The notes: generated from the sequence alone by a model not told the origin. Shown: positions 24,161 through 36,169, counted from the first letter of the stretch. The stretch is 64,000 nucleotides of DNA from Siphonodentalium dalli (GCA_032622095.1 CP136063.1:7979814-8043813); one strand, 5' to 3'. Numbers and translations: made by a program.

Positions 24161-24741
24161 GTATGCTGTTATCGCAAAATACTGAATTTCTGCGGTAGAT
24201 GCTCCAATTAATGCCAAATTCGTAATAAATTGAAATATATACAAACAATGCTTTGTCGTAAACCATATCTGTAGAATGTACATGTATTTCCCAAAATGGC
24301 CGCCAAAATGGACAAATCGAATGAAATTTGCATGTTGTGCAAAATTGAAGATATAGTCATACACGAGTGAACAAACTCTCGAATTATGCAAGGAAGAATG
24401 ATTGCAGAGTATAAGAGAAACTTTTGATTAGAGATGTACGAATTATCTCTAATGTATCTCACGAGAGAGCAAGCGAAACCAGGGTCTTATGAAACGGTTA
24501 AATCTTGACTTTTGTACGCCCAGAAACGGAAACATAACGCAGTTTTTTCTGTACTGCTTATCTTGAATCGTGTGATATATGTGTAATTCAACAGCTAAAT
24601 GGGATTTAGTAGAGATGTATTGACTATGAGACCTTTTTCTAGAAGCAGAAAAATGTGTACTCCGAGCAGTCTCACGAATGTGACCGATCATAATTTATTT
24701 TGTTATCTACAACATGAAACCTTTAAAAATTAACTGATATA

Positions 24742-24898
24742 TAGAGGATCTCTAATGAGTCGCAATTCTATATGAAATTTATTAACCGAGTGCACTAAAT
24801 TCGATTCGATCCGAGCTTTAGCGAGGATCAAATCGAATTTAGTGCACGAGGTTAATAAATTTCATATAGAATTGCGACGAATTTGAGATCCTTTTTAT
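24742..24898. mobile_element. Palindromic foldback element, ~155 bp
   Basis: Arms 24,742-24,805 and 24,837-24,898 are inverted copies: GGATCTC, then 'gtcgcaattctatatgaaat', 'ttattaac', 'gtgcactaaattcga'. They are separated by a short loop around 'cgagctttagcgag'. It is close to a full-length hairpin. No target-site duplication is evident. Confidence 0.8.
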
Positions 24899-25219
24899 CA
24901 CATAATCGTATTTTAAAGAGGAAAAATGATATCAAAACGGCAGGAGTTAAAACAATAATACTGATTTCCTTATCACAACTAAAGAAGAAGTACAGACACC
25001 TTCGAGCAAAAATATAGTTCCATTTTAAATGTGTCTTTTCATGTTGACAAAAGTGTTCAACTACCCTTATCACCCATGCGTTTATCATAGTCGACCCAAA
25101 TTAACACAACACAACTTTAATATCCCAATTAAATTGTAATTAACACAACAATAACATTGATAAGTTCATAAACTGTGTCATCCCCGTCGGTGCCCCTGGC
25201 GGGAAGTTGAGTCATGACG

Positions 25220-26824
25220 TCACTGGCTATTCTCAGAATCGCTGTCAATCACACGAATTCTCCTTCGTTTTGGTTCAGTTGCACTTTTATCTTGGTTATA
25301 GATGTTGACGTTTATGGTTCCTCCGGATATGGCACCTCCAAAAACTGTTATAGATTTGCTGTACAGCTGTGCATTTAGTTGTTTTGATAGTCCCACCGAT
25401 TCGGGAACGACCAATGAAGGAGTGGGCGAACTGTTATTTACATCAACAGTCATTTCCTGTGAAGTCGAAGGTCGACAGGTTGGGAAATCACCGTGTTTCA
25501 AACTTTCATTCGTGGAGATATCGTTACTCAGAATTTTGGATATGTTACGGTGTTGCTCGTCATTTAGGTGACTGTAATTATTTATTGATGCCAGGTTTTT
25601 GTGTCCAGTGATCTGTATTATTTGAGTTGGAGGAATATTTGATTCACTGAGTTTCTGAACAAGATGTTTTCGGGCACTGTGATTTGTGAGCCTTTTCTCG
25701 GAAGACAGACCAGCTGCTTTTGCCATTCTTTTCATGATCGAGGTGAGTTTATTTACACCCACTGGCTGTCGTTTAAACCATTGGTCATTTGCACCAAGCT
25801 TGCTTTGATATGTATGTGTTGCTATGTAGAATGGGTCGGTAGGTTTACAGTAGTTCTTTGGTCTGAGTTCTGCAAATTTCTTGTAGACAGAAACAGGGCA
25901 ACGATCTACATTTGATATTGCCTACATTTTTGGCTTCACTGCCCTTACATCTCTGGGATTTTGTCCGGAACGAGTTTTTGTCTGTCGTTCTTCAAAATCT
26001 AGATATTCTTGCCCCAAAGAATCCTTGCAAAGCGTTACATCACCCCAACACATATCTCGATGCTCGTCGGACCCCCTCAAACCGAATTGTTGGGTGTTAT
26101 AAAACCAAAGTGTGTTTAATATCGATTCTGGTGATGATGTACCGAAACACGAAGACTCCCACAGTTTCTCTATTTCATCATCATTTATTGGGTCAGATTT
26201 CCTGGCAAGGTTACCTAGACCTTGACCTTTTAAGCTTTTTTGTTTAGCCTTTAACACTTCGCGAACTTTCATGAATTCTGTGCTTGTAGCTATTTGAAAA
26301 CCATAATCACACCGTTTCAACTCTCTGTCAAAACTGGACATAAATCCACGTAATGTTGATGGTTCATATTCAGCCCCTCCTTGTTTCCTGACCCCGAGAA
26401 AGAACTTGCTTAAAATAAGGCACAGCTGATCTGGCGAAATTTCATGGATGGGTCTGTCAACATTAATCTGAGGACTATGCATGAACGATTTAAGGAGTTT
26501 CATGTCATAATATGTTTTTGAGAGAGTACTTTTATTGACCTGGGCGTCTACATAATCTTGAATTTCTGTAGTAGGCACAAATATAAATCTTTCATCATCA
26601 GTGTTTACGTTTTGCGAGTTCACACGTGTCGTCTGATTCTGAATGAGTGACAGCCTTTCTTGTTTCAAATTCACCGTGAAGTCAATTCCATCCAATTTCA
26701 CAACGAAAATGGCCCCGTGTGTTGATTGAATAACACGTTCTATCTTCCCAACGCCTTCATTGTCTATTTTGACTGACGATCCTACAGCGTACATAACATC
26801 GGAATTCGGATCACATGTCGACAT
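25220..26824 (-). pseudogene. Crypton-type tyrosine recombinase gene with one in-frame TAG
   Basis: The intronless frame of 535 codons begins at the ATG at 26,824 (...KIKMSTCDPN; an upstream ATG at 26,896 is also in frame). Its middle part matches the Crypton-derived domain found in KIAA1958/ZMYM-like proteins: LSKFFLGVRKQGGAEYEPSTL, then LWFYNTQQFGLRGSDEHR, then CWGD. Numbered from 26,824, the tyrosine-recombinase catalytic set is present: R250 (FGLRG), H382 and R385 (NHSARK), H408 (TGHK) and Y417 (NNYSH). The enzyme would cut and rejoin DNA through a 3'-phosphotyrosine. One TAG (25,922-25,924, codon 301) interrupts the frame in the family motif PKM-x-A, where an aromatic residue is usual. 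Everything before and after stays in one frame. The C-terminal ~110 residues are Ser/Asn-rich and end in a basic KRRRIR patch. This is either a very recent pseudogene, an assembly error or a readthrough case. Confidence 0.85.
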
Positions 26825-27552
26825 TTTTATTTTGTAAACAGAGCAGAAATAGTTCCGGTATTGACATCGATATGATGATATCATTGCGCTAAGCACCGCG
26901 CGTGCGTCATCTCACGTGGCGATAATACACGTGTGTCTTACTCAAAATTATTAAACCGGATATAGTGGCTAATTATGTGATAAAAAACGGTATGAAAGAT
27001 ATTCATATAGTACTGGGTAAAATGCGTATATTCTATTGTCCGTGTCTCAAAATAGTAGTCCTAGTTGCCTGAGATCAAGTGATAAAACACGAATATTTCG
27101 CTTTTATCACAAGAATGCATGGTGGTATACCATGAACTAAATTTATTAAAACACGAAGGAGTACCGTAGACTATCGTCAATAAATTCTAAACTTGACAAA
27201 ATTGCCTACATACTCTGTGACAAAGACTGTGTTTCTACCTGGAAATTATATTTGGTTGAATTCACCAATGCCACATCTACGCGAAACTTACTACGTTTTC
27301 TTCAACCGCATCACCACATTTACTCCTTCTCCCTAATGTTACACATAGCTGCTGCACACAGAACCACAATAAATACTATTGCGTGAATGTTCAACGTTGA
27401 AATAACATCTTAAACGGTGATCACTCGATATTTAGTATGATTATGTGGGTGGTATTGGTAAGATATTTTCAAACAAAAATATAATGAAAACTAATAGTGT
27501 GCATTGCGTAGCTGCATATTCCAGTTGTAAAGTTGTGATTGAAGTAATTTGA
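26825..27552. other. Upstream flank of the recombinase gene
   Basis: It is locally GC-richer at 26,880-26,940 (CGCGCGTGCG, CACGTG-type motifs), which could be promoter sequence, but no TATA box or initiator can be assigned. No other gene is seen. Confidence 0.35.
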
Positions 27553-28675
27553 ACACAAGAGGTGGCATCAGAGATGCTGTGTCTCGTTTTCGGTGGCTTA
27601 CCGCCGGTGGCTACCGCCAATTGGTGTGCATCAGTATCTGTAGACTAATTAATAGGTAAAATCGAAAAATGACTAATTAAGGGCCATAACTCCATCAAAT
27701 TTTATCGGGCCAGGCTGGTTTTCGAACTCGTCCGAAATATTCTTGGCAAGTATGTCTATTCCAAATTTTAAACAAATCGGAGGACGTTTGTTGAAGTTAT
27801 CGCGCTAACGAGCTAAAAATTCACGAAAAATGACTAATTAAGGGCCATAACTCTATCAAATTTTATTGGGCCAGGCTGGTTTTCGAACTCGTCCAGGATA
27901 TTATTGGAAGACACTTATATACCAAATTTTAGTTGAATCGGATGACGTTTGTTGAAGTTATCGTGCTAACGAGCTCAAAATTCGTACAAAATGACTACTT
28001 AAGGACCATAACTCTATCAAATTTTATCGGACCGGGCCGGTTTTCTAACTCGTCCGAAGTATTCTTGGGAGACACCTATATATCAAAATTTCAATCAAAT
28101 AGGATGATGTTTGTTAAATTATCGCGCTAACGAGCTGAAAATTTGTGAAAAAAATGACAAATTAAGGGCCATAACTCTATCAAATTTTATCGGACCTGGC
28201 CGGTTTTCGAACTCAACCGAGATATTCTTGGGAGACACCTATATACCAAATTTAACGTTTGTTGAAGTTATCGCGCTAACGAGCTGAAAATTCGTGAAAA
28301 ATGACTAATTAAGGGCCATAACTCTATCAAATTTTATCGGACCAGGCCGGTTTTCGAACTCATCCAAGATATTCTTGGGAGACAACTATATACCAAATTT
28401 CAATCAAATCGGATAACGTTTGTTGAAGTTATCGCGCTAACGAGCTGAAAATTCAAAGGGCCATAACTCTGTAATAAATGTGTGGACGAACCCGATTTTA
28501 TTGTCTGCAGCTTACGTGCATGGTTATGTACTCACACACCAAATTTTTTTTAATAAATGGTTGAGTTATAAGCAAAACACGTCGCCCGCCCGCCCGCCCG
28601 CCCGTCCGCCGCCCGCCCGCCCACTGTCCCTCATCAAACTATAAGTCGTGTTTTGGAAAAAAACTCGACTAAAAA
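27553..28675 (+). repeat. ~1.1 kb dispersed element, copy 2
   Basis: It has the same start, unit structure and end as the copy at 22,066-23,045, in the same orientation, with about two more internal units (one shortened). Sequence identity at the 5' end is very high over ~250 bp, which suggests a recent common source. It ends in a CCGCCCGC run and 'ttttggaaaaaaactcgact'. Confidence 0.85.
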
Positions 28676-29409
28676 TTGTCTACTAAGAACACGGTTTGTT
28701 AGCAGCATGAAAATTAGTCTTACATACAATATGTGTTGTACCGTCTCTTTGATATGGTGAGAGGCGGTGCTAATCTATTGTATCTATGAGTGTTTCTTTA
28801 CAGTATAATAAGCATTGCTACCAATATGTATTGATTAATATCACCGGGAGTGTTGACAATTCCGGAAATATAACTAACATTTAGACCGCTAGAGTGTGCA
28901 ATTAAATTTTGGCGTTACATTCAATAATTAATCATCATGCCGAATGAAACTACCATGAACTGTGAGGCGAAACATTAGTTCGTGTGTTGCATGTCCGATA
29001 TTATTATTTTTGGCCCGACAATTGGATGTTGGATAAGCAGAACACCCAAACTTTAAAGACGCAAATCATTGGGGTTTCACTTGCGGTGCAGTGGCCAATA
29101 AATCCTTCAAATGGATCTGTTTAATGATGTGTGTACCTTTAAAGATATTCAACAACCGACTTGTATATTATCAATACATATTTTCACTCCTATGTGGTTT
29201 TCCAATATGTTGCTTTCTTTGTTGTATTGCTTGCAGTTGTGGCCATTTTGACAGCCATTTCATGGGCACGATTTAATAATTTTCTGTGTGTGTCACTCTA
29301 TTCGCTCCCGTACTATAATTTAACAAAAACTGGTATAACGGCGTAATTCCGATGCCACAATATATCGTATAATGACTTGTTTCGTAAACTGATGTAGTAT
29401 AGACAACCA
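28676..29409. other. No gene seen
   Basis: AT-rich. Short plus-strand ORFs near 29,090-29,340 read as hydrophobic runs (SLLCGFPICCFLCCIACSC) with no start context or domain and are not called. Confidence 0.4.
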
Positions 29410-29580
29410 TGTTGGACGCCATCTTGGATAACAAAGTTTCCCCACAGCGGATATTAGCGGATTTTGGATATGTTGTTCCAGAGGCTTTTCCGAGTCGAAT
29501 GACACCAAAACCAGCTTGTATCCAATTTATTCCGGGTTGACCCCCAAATTCTGCTTCAACGACCACACTATATAGGTACA
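29410..29580 (+). repeat. Right member of the inverted repeat pair flanking the recombinase gene
   Basis: See 24,007-24,160. Together the pair encloses 5.6 kb containing the foldback element, the recombinase gene and repeat copy 2. 'ggattttggatatgttgttc' and 'cagcttgtatccaatttatt' are shared exactly. Confidence 0.65.
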
Positions 29581-30050
29581 ATGTATCGGTGCGTGCAAAA
29601 ATACGAGAACATGTAGGCCCTATAGGGAAAGTGATGCCACAAAAACGCTTATGTCGCCAGATGTCCCTTGGTTATTTCAGCTATGTCAATTACGTGGAGA
29701 ATAATTCAGGGAACAAAGATGTCGTCGATGCACTACTGATTTGTGAAGAATAAACATGGATTTTGTGAACTGAGAACTGGTGTTGATGGCAAAGCTGTAA
29801 GGCAACATCGCCATAAATAAGCTTTCGTTATATAATCATGGATCTAGTGAAAAGGTGATTTGATAATATGACAAATCACCATAAAATATGATATAATTGA
29901 TTTAGAGTATCAAACACCTGCATACATGCACAGAGACGCTTGCTGTTGACATTTCTTATTATAACATTGTCCTAATGTACGTGTTATAAATAGCCTTATA
30001 TACTATTTGACAATTTTGGCTTGAGAACCCGTACAAAAACTCCACATGTG
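29581..30050. other. No gene seen
   Basis: AT-rich unique-looking DNA. No exon or repeat identified. Confidence 0.45.
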
Positions 30051-31570
30051 ATCACAGTTGACTCAGGAGAAATGTATTCAAATTAGACTGCTGGGTGAGA
30101 AATAAGGTAGCTAGTTCTCCTGTGAAATAAATTTCTACCCTAAATCTAACATGAGAAATATTTCTCAGGAGAAATTTCACACATGAGTTTATGGTAGAAT
30201 GGGGACTTAGAGGATTCTGGCCACAATCTGATCAGAATATCTCAGGAATAATTCTAAGTCAGATTTCTCACATGAGAATAGGGTAAAAATTTCTTAATCA
30301 GATTTCAATGGTGAGAATATGTTTATCTATAGCACATGTGGTCTGAGAAATCTGATCTGATGTGTGCTGGAGAATTCAAATTAATTTAATTGTGCCAATT
30401 TTAAACCAACAGTTACTTGGATAAGCATGTGAGGCTATGCATGTCCAGTGGTAAAAGATCTGTATTTCTCTGTTTATAGAAGTTGTATTGTATTCACGAG
30501 AAGGGGCCCGGGGAAATGGAGTTATATTATGGTCTTATTTGTGGATATTCTTTAATGATATAAGTGCCACAGATTAGAATTCACACCATTAGACTAGGTA
30601 AGCTAGAGTTAATATTTATTGAAATGGCAGATCGAGAAATGGCAGAGGATTTTGGACTTCATGCAGTCACTTAAAATTTGGCATGTTTTAGTGCATGCAG
30701 TCTCTGTCGCTTTGACTTCATGTTCTCTCTGTAATTTATCAACCGAGTATATTTTATAACTATATTGAAGTTGAATTTTCCAAAGATATTAATAATGAAA
30801 CCAAATTATATGTTAGTGGAATTGGTTGATATTTATAAAAGACTTACAATTGTAATAAAAAGTTCAATTGTGAGAATCTATTTAGAAAATGAATGACAAC
30901 ATTTATATGGAAGATTGATTGAAAGTAATTTGTACTTAATATAAATGTACAATATCTATATAATATATATATCAGATTCATTCCATAACTGCTGCATGTC
31001 TGACCTGTGTTTACTTGTATTTTTCATATCAACTGTGTATTTGAATAGTTCTGCAGATTGATGACTATAATCTAACTTCTAGGATCAGGGATGCCAGCTA
31101 GAAGCACAAAATATCAAGGGGGCAAAAACAGTCTATGAACACTTCCTGAGGTCCCATTTACCACAACTGGGCCAGGGCAAGGTGGGATGGGGGTGGGTAG
31201 TGCCCCATACCTACTTCAGTGCTGTATACCACATTTTCAGCAGAAACATTTCTACCCTAATCTCATTAGGAGAAACATTTCTACCCTATTCTCAGGAGGA
31301 ATATTTCTACCCTATACTCAGGAGGAATATTTCTCAGGAGGAATATTTCTACCCTATTCTCAGGAGGAATATTTCTCAGGAGGAATATTTCTAACCTATT
31401 CTCAGGAGAAATCATAATATTTCACAGTAGAACTCATGTGAACATATGAGAAATCATGTTAGTTTTAAAGCTCCACCCACCTCATTTGCATCTTAAAAAA
31501 CTACTGAGAAACTCATGTGAGAAACTAACATGAGTTTCACAGGAGAAACTCATGAGAAATTAGGGTAGGG
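30051..31570. repeat. Diffuse field of 'aggagaaat / acatgagaaa' motifs
   Basis: Two zones (30,060-30,370 and 31,245-31,570) are built from 'tttctaccctat', 'ctcaggagaaat' and 'acatgagaaa'. At 31,290-31,410 it becomes a short tandem array of 'ctcaggaggaatatttct' units, and the apparent ORFs there are repeat products. The middle (30,400-31,240) is AT-rich with nothing recognisable. Confidence 0.65.
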
Positions 31571-32627
31571 AATTTTGGTAAGGGGAACACCGTGCTTTCA
31601 ACTATGTGCAACTTTTTATAGTATTTTATCATTCATATGTCATAGACATGTTCAAATCAGTTCAAATCATTTTACATGAATATTAGGTGACAGTTAATTT
31701 ACAGATTCAGGATAAGATATATGCAAAACTGGATCCTGATATGTACAAAATTAATGTTTCAGGGATGTGTATATCTAGTTACGTTGTTGTTGTTGTTAAA
31801 ATGAAAATAGAATAAACTAATGTATTTAAAACCTGTGACATGTGTGACAGTTTCAAGAATGCCACCGTGACCCTTACAAATTGAACCGCTGTGTCCAGTA
31901 ACAGGCGTTCTGTTGTAATTCGATAATATACCTAACATCTGGTAAATTATTCCATTCGTGGGTACAATTTATATAATGGTCATTGATTATTTCACTGCAT
32001 GTTGAAATTTAGCGCCACTGTGCCAGGCACTTCACCCTGCATCAATTTTAAGTTAAAAACGGACGACCGGGCATTGTTTCTATACAGAGATATGAATACT
32101 GGCTCTAATGAATGTCCGACCCCGTTTACATCTGATGCTAAATTGGCTCCGCCCACATATGATGACGTCTATCGTGAAAAGCGCTATTCATAGAATTCTT
32201 CTCATCCACATATAAATACAAGGATGAGATATGAGTTATAATGTTTACATATAATTTCCATAGCAACTCACCACTTTTATATTTGACAGCAGAGTTGTGA
32301 TTCAAATGATAGATATTTCCATGTGTCAAACAAAATAATTTGGTTCAGGACAGCTCGCCGAATATACAATATTTCTAAAATCTAACACATCTAATATTTT
32401 ACTCAAAGTAATATAGTACATTACATTGTCATGGTAACTGTGTTGATATAATCAGATGCCCACACTACCACAGTTTCAAGCTATGGCTGAACTAATTATT
32501 AGCAATTTTGTAACTCTCTGATAATACATTTCAGTGGTATAGCTGGGTTCCATTAAGTAAATAATATATATGATTTATATGACATCTATTAATAATCACA
32601 GCTATATATGAATCATGTTATACTTAC
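31571..32627. other. Intron of ARM copy I, 3' of exon A
   Basis: No exon is supportable. The 60 bp just below exon A (32,560-32,627) is similar to the equivalent stretch below copy II exon A (56,960-57,019), as expected of duplicated introns. Confidence 0.5.
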
Positions 32628-32760
32628 ACTGATCCTCTGTCTTGAGGAATGGGAACAGACAGTTGACAAAATCAAACTCTCTGAAGTAACTTTTCTCTCC
32701 ATGACCCTTGGCACAACTACGAAGGATACCACATACATGTTTGTGTGCATCTTTATGTTT
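32628..32760 (-). CDS. ARM-repeat protein, copy I, exon A
   Basis: A 133 bp exon, acceptor tatttttctttcag and donor CAGT|GTAAGT, phase 0 to phase 1. The frame that is open in both paralogues encodes 44 residues: KHKDAHKHVCGILRSCAKGH at the start and FVNCLFPFLKTEDQ at the end, an armadillo-type helix pair. The last base plus exon B's first two give one codon (TGT), so A splices directly in frame to B at 19,754 across a 12.9 kb intron. About 29 of 44 residues match copy II. The frame that gives a longer ORF here (ending SVSIT) is closed by a stop in copy II and is therefore not the coding frame. Confidence 0.75.
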
Positions 32761-32875
32761 CTGAAAGAAAAATAATAGTTATAGTGCAAGAACATATTTT
32801 TACCTGCATAAGGCCAAAATAAAGATGGATACATGTTTCTGGTAAAAACAAGACAGTCAATGACGGGTCTCTCAC

Positions 32876-32940
32876 CAGAATGTAAAGATGGAGAAGACTG
32901 GGACTCTGAAGACTACAATAGTCAGTACTTGTCAAATCAC
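32876..32940 (-). CDS. ARM-repeat protein, copy I, exon Z
   Basis: A 65 bp exon, acceptor ...cttatgataag and donor CTG|GTGAGA, phase 1 to phase 0, separated from exon A by a 115 bp intron. It encodes DLTST then DYCSLQSPSLLHLYIL and joins in frame to KHKDAH. The same exon with the same phases and length lies at 63,887-63,951 on the plus strand. Upstream exons are not identified. The acceptor has a weak pyrimidine tract, so the exact start is less sure than the donor. Confidence 0.6.
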
Positions 32941-32984
32941 CTTATCATAAGTAGTTCTAAACAGGAGGGTCCTCGTTGAATGGT

Positions 32985-33135
32985 GGGGGAGGATACGGGA
33001 GTGTCCACCTTGAAAGTTCTAACTGCACACCCATCCCCCTCACCCAATAGATCATTGCCATTACTAGTACCTCCAAACCTAACCAAACTAAACTAAATTA
33101 CAACTGGTACTTCAAGATCTCCAACTGTTGGAAAT
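32985..33135 (-). repeat. Intron block shared by ARM copies I and III
   Basis: Immediately upstream of exon Z, this is similar to 63,672-63,832 upstream of the copy III exon Z and to 21,620-21,790. It shows that the duplication includes intronic flank as well as exons. Confidence 0.6.
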
Positions 33136-33173
33136 TTACCAAACGAAACATTACTGATATTACAAGTGTAACA

Positions 33174-33234
33174 GGATATCTCCCCCACCCTGGATATCTC
33201 CCCCACCCTGGATATCTCCCCCACCCTGGATAGC
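33174..33234. repeat. Short tandem repeat, 18 bp unit x 3
   Basis: TATCTCCCCCACCCTGGA is repeated three times exactly and a fourth partial copy follows. A poly-C/poly-T rich zone continues to 33,485. Confidence 0.9.
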
Positions 33235-33573
33235 TTTCCCCTTTAATTATGACTAAATTTCACTAATTTGATATTGTTTGGTCCTGAAATAGCCAGAAAA
33301 AATGTTTTTTTGACATAAATTTTGTTTCTATTTAAAAAAAAAACAAGTGACAAATTCCCCCCCCCCACACACACATATTTGATTGATTGATCCTGAGACG
33401 GCAAGAAAAATGTTTTTTTTTTAATTTTAAATGTTTTTAATTTCTTTTTTCAAATGTTCAGGTTTGGATATTCCACCCCCCCCCAGCACCTACAAGACAA
33501 ATGTTATTACTTCTTTGCTTTATATAGTTTTCTTCCAAGAAATATATACATAAATAAAATTGGAACCTACAAC

Positions 33574-34549
33574 TAGGGCTGCACGGTATTTCGATAATAT
33601 ACCGTTTATTCGATATCAATTTGAATACCGAGAGAAACCGAATAGATTTTTGGACTACTCGATATACCGAGTACGTCGGTTTCCATTTCAAGGTATCGAA
33701 TAAAGATTTTTTTAAAGTAAAATTGTCGTATATACCATTGGAAATCAATGTGGCTTGTAACGAAACTAGCAAATGGAAATAAAATGTTATGAGATATGAT
33801 CGGTGTAGAGCTATATAGTGGGATATTGAGTTTCGCATTTGTGTACCTAATTAAGGGGGAAGATGGTATGGGGTTTCATTCACAGCTTGTGACAGTCAGT
33901 AGCGGCGTCTCTATTGCGTATGATCCCGGGAATAAAACAAAGGGCGCCCTTAGTCTGCATTCAAAGGCTGGTGTTAACTGACTGTGACTGGTTTGAAATT
34001 ACATACGTCGCACCTCATGTGCATATAAGCGTCACACGCCGCAGTAAAGCTTAAATCAACACAATACAATGGCAACTTTGAGAATGATGGCACTACATGG
34101 GCGTGACAGTGAAACAAAATTGAGTAAAGCTAATGGGTTCTCTATAATACCTTGTGAAAAAATATTTAACATTGGTATATATCCACCTGAAGGCTGTCCC
34201 ATAATTCAATTGAAAATGGATCTTTTTGCAAAAGTTAATACTAAGTCATTGGTGTGGACGCATTTCGGGTTAAAGTGAAATGTATTCTTGTTGGTGTGAT
34301 GTTGTTATATAATTATGAAGTTGATGTCCATGTTAATTAAATAAACGTACACAGTAAATATTAATATTCGTTGTTAATTCTTTCAAAATACGAAACTATG
34401 TCCCATTTGGGAAGCTACGAAGGGTAACTCTACGTTGAGAAAATGCTCAGATATTCTGACTTGGATTACTTATTCGGTATTTAGTTAGTTATTCGGTTAG
34501 TTAAAAAATTAGTTATTCGATATGTTTTTTTCATTACCGTGCAGCCCTA
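33574..34549 (+). mobile_element. hAT transposon deletion derivative, 976 bp
   Basis: The ends TAGGGCTGCACGGTA and TACCGTGCAGCCCTA are perfect 15 bp TIRs of hAT type. They are flanked by a perfect 8 bp target-site duplication CCTACAAC (33,566-33,573 and 34,550-34,557), the hAT hallmark. Both ends have subterminal 'attcgatat/cggtat' repeats. A 69-codon plus-strand ORF (34,069-34,278) ends in NTKSLVWTHFG, which resembles the first strand of a BED zinc finger, the N-terminal DNA-binding domain of hAT transposases, and then stops. The rest of the transposase is gone, so it would depend on an autonomous relative. Confidence 0.93.
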
Positions 34550-34649
34550 CCTACAACCTACCATGTAAACATATGAAATCTATGTCGGTGTGAACAATTG
34601 CTGTAGGTATGACTTCACCATCTATTATTAGGCAACATGGCGACTGTGG

Positions 34650-36165
34650 TGTTATTTCAGCCTGTCCGATTATTGCGAGCTACGAAAGTCCAAATATTAA
34701 GGGTTCAATCATTTGCCAAATGTTCACAAAATTGTTGCTGTTCTTGTGTGTACATATATATCTGCCTGTCCAATTATTGGGAGCTACATAAATCACTGTA
34801 TCAGCGTGTCCGATTATTGGGAGTTACAAAAGTTCAAATAATAAGAGCTCAATCGTAGACTAATGTTTACAAAAATATCGCTGTTTTTGTGTATATATAG
34901 ATCTGTCTGTCCTATTATTGGGAGCTACATAAATCAACATGTCCGATTATTGGGAGCTACAACAGTCCAAATATTAAGGGTTCAATCATATGCCAATATT
35001 CATAAAATTGTTGCTGTTCGTGTGTGTATATATATATATCTGCCTGTCCAATTATTGGGAGCTACATAAATCACTGTATCAGGTGTCCGATTATTGGGAG
35101 TTACAAAAGTCCAAATAATAAGAGCTCAATCGTAGACTAATGTTTCCAAAAATATCGCTGTTTTTGTGTATATATAGATCTGTCTGTCCAATTTTTGGGA
35201 GCTACATGTATCAATCAGCGTGTCCGATTATTGGGAGCTACAAAAGTCCAAATATTAAGGGTTCAATAATTTCTTTGTAACCCCACCAAACTGAATCAAT
35301 GAAAACGATCATTTATTTGAAACCATAATCAAAGTTGTGGGCCATAAATTGACTGAGAAAATTAATGTTTTTCTGCAATATGTAATGCTACATGTATATG
35401 TTTTGTAAACATTCAATCAGAGACTTTAACGGAGAAACCTGAGTGTGTTCGGATTCGTTTGCATATGCAAATTAGATTGAAAGGTCAAAGTACGAGTTCA
35501 CTATTGGCAGTCGCCATACAATACACACTTTCAGTTTCACTGTCATGACTGTGCATGAATATTTTAATTGTGTGAATGGTGTATTGGGGATTTCATAATA
35601 TAAATAGCAGTTGGGACCACATGTATGCGCCCACACAAGGTGACAAGTCGTGGAAGTTTATTTCAAGTTTGCAGCGAATGATGAGACAAAATAATTTGAT
35701 TCAGATGATTTATCAAAATTGATTTTAACATCAGCACGTGGGCTGAAAGTGAATCACAGCTGGTTGATCAGAAATAATAGGGCTGCAACGATTAATTGCG
35801 ATACACATGTATCGCAATACGATTTCTCATGATACATGTATCGTATCTTGTGAAGTGTATCGCGAATTCGCGATACAAAAATATCACCTATTTTTGTCGT
35901 CAAATAGAAAAATTACCCGTATTTAGTGTTTTGTTCTAGAAATTTGGGTAGATAATCTTCACAGAACATGGTTTTTGCGTATAGTCACTATCGTGATACA
36001 CTACATAAATCACTGTATCAGCGTGTCCGATTATTGAGAGTTACAAAAGTCCAAATACTAAGAGCTGTTTTGTGTATATATAGATCTGCCTGTCCAATTA
36101 TTGGGAGCTACTAGTACATGTATAAATCGGCGTGTCCGATTATTGGGAGCTACAAAAGTGCTCGT
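34650..36165 (+). repeat. Composite repeat of 'tgtccgattattgggagcta' modules
   Basis: About a dozen copies of TGTCCGATTATTGGGAGCTA (with 'aattattg' variants) occur in a higher-order arrangement with 'gtccaaatattaagggttca', 'gttgctgttcttgtgtg' and 'atatatctgcctgtccaatt', repeating about every 250-280 bp. The array is interrupted between about 35,275 and 36,003, by sequence that includes a hAT end. Confidence 0.8.
35778..36003 (+). mobile_element. Truncated hAT element end
   Basis: TAGGGCTGCAACGATTAATT at 35,778 is a typical hAT terminus, followed by dense subterminal 'gatacatgtatcgcaatac' hexamer-like repeats. No matching CGTTGCAGCCCTA right end is found before the host array resumes at about 36,003. 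So this is a one-ended remnant. Confidence 0.65.
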
Positions 36166-36169
36166 GTGA

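Noticed and set aside
32613-32834. 73-codon minus-strand ORF over ARM exon A
   Set aside because: The same frame has a stop in the copy II exon. The frame conserved in both copies and in phase with exon B is different.
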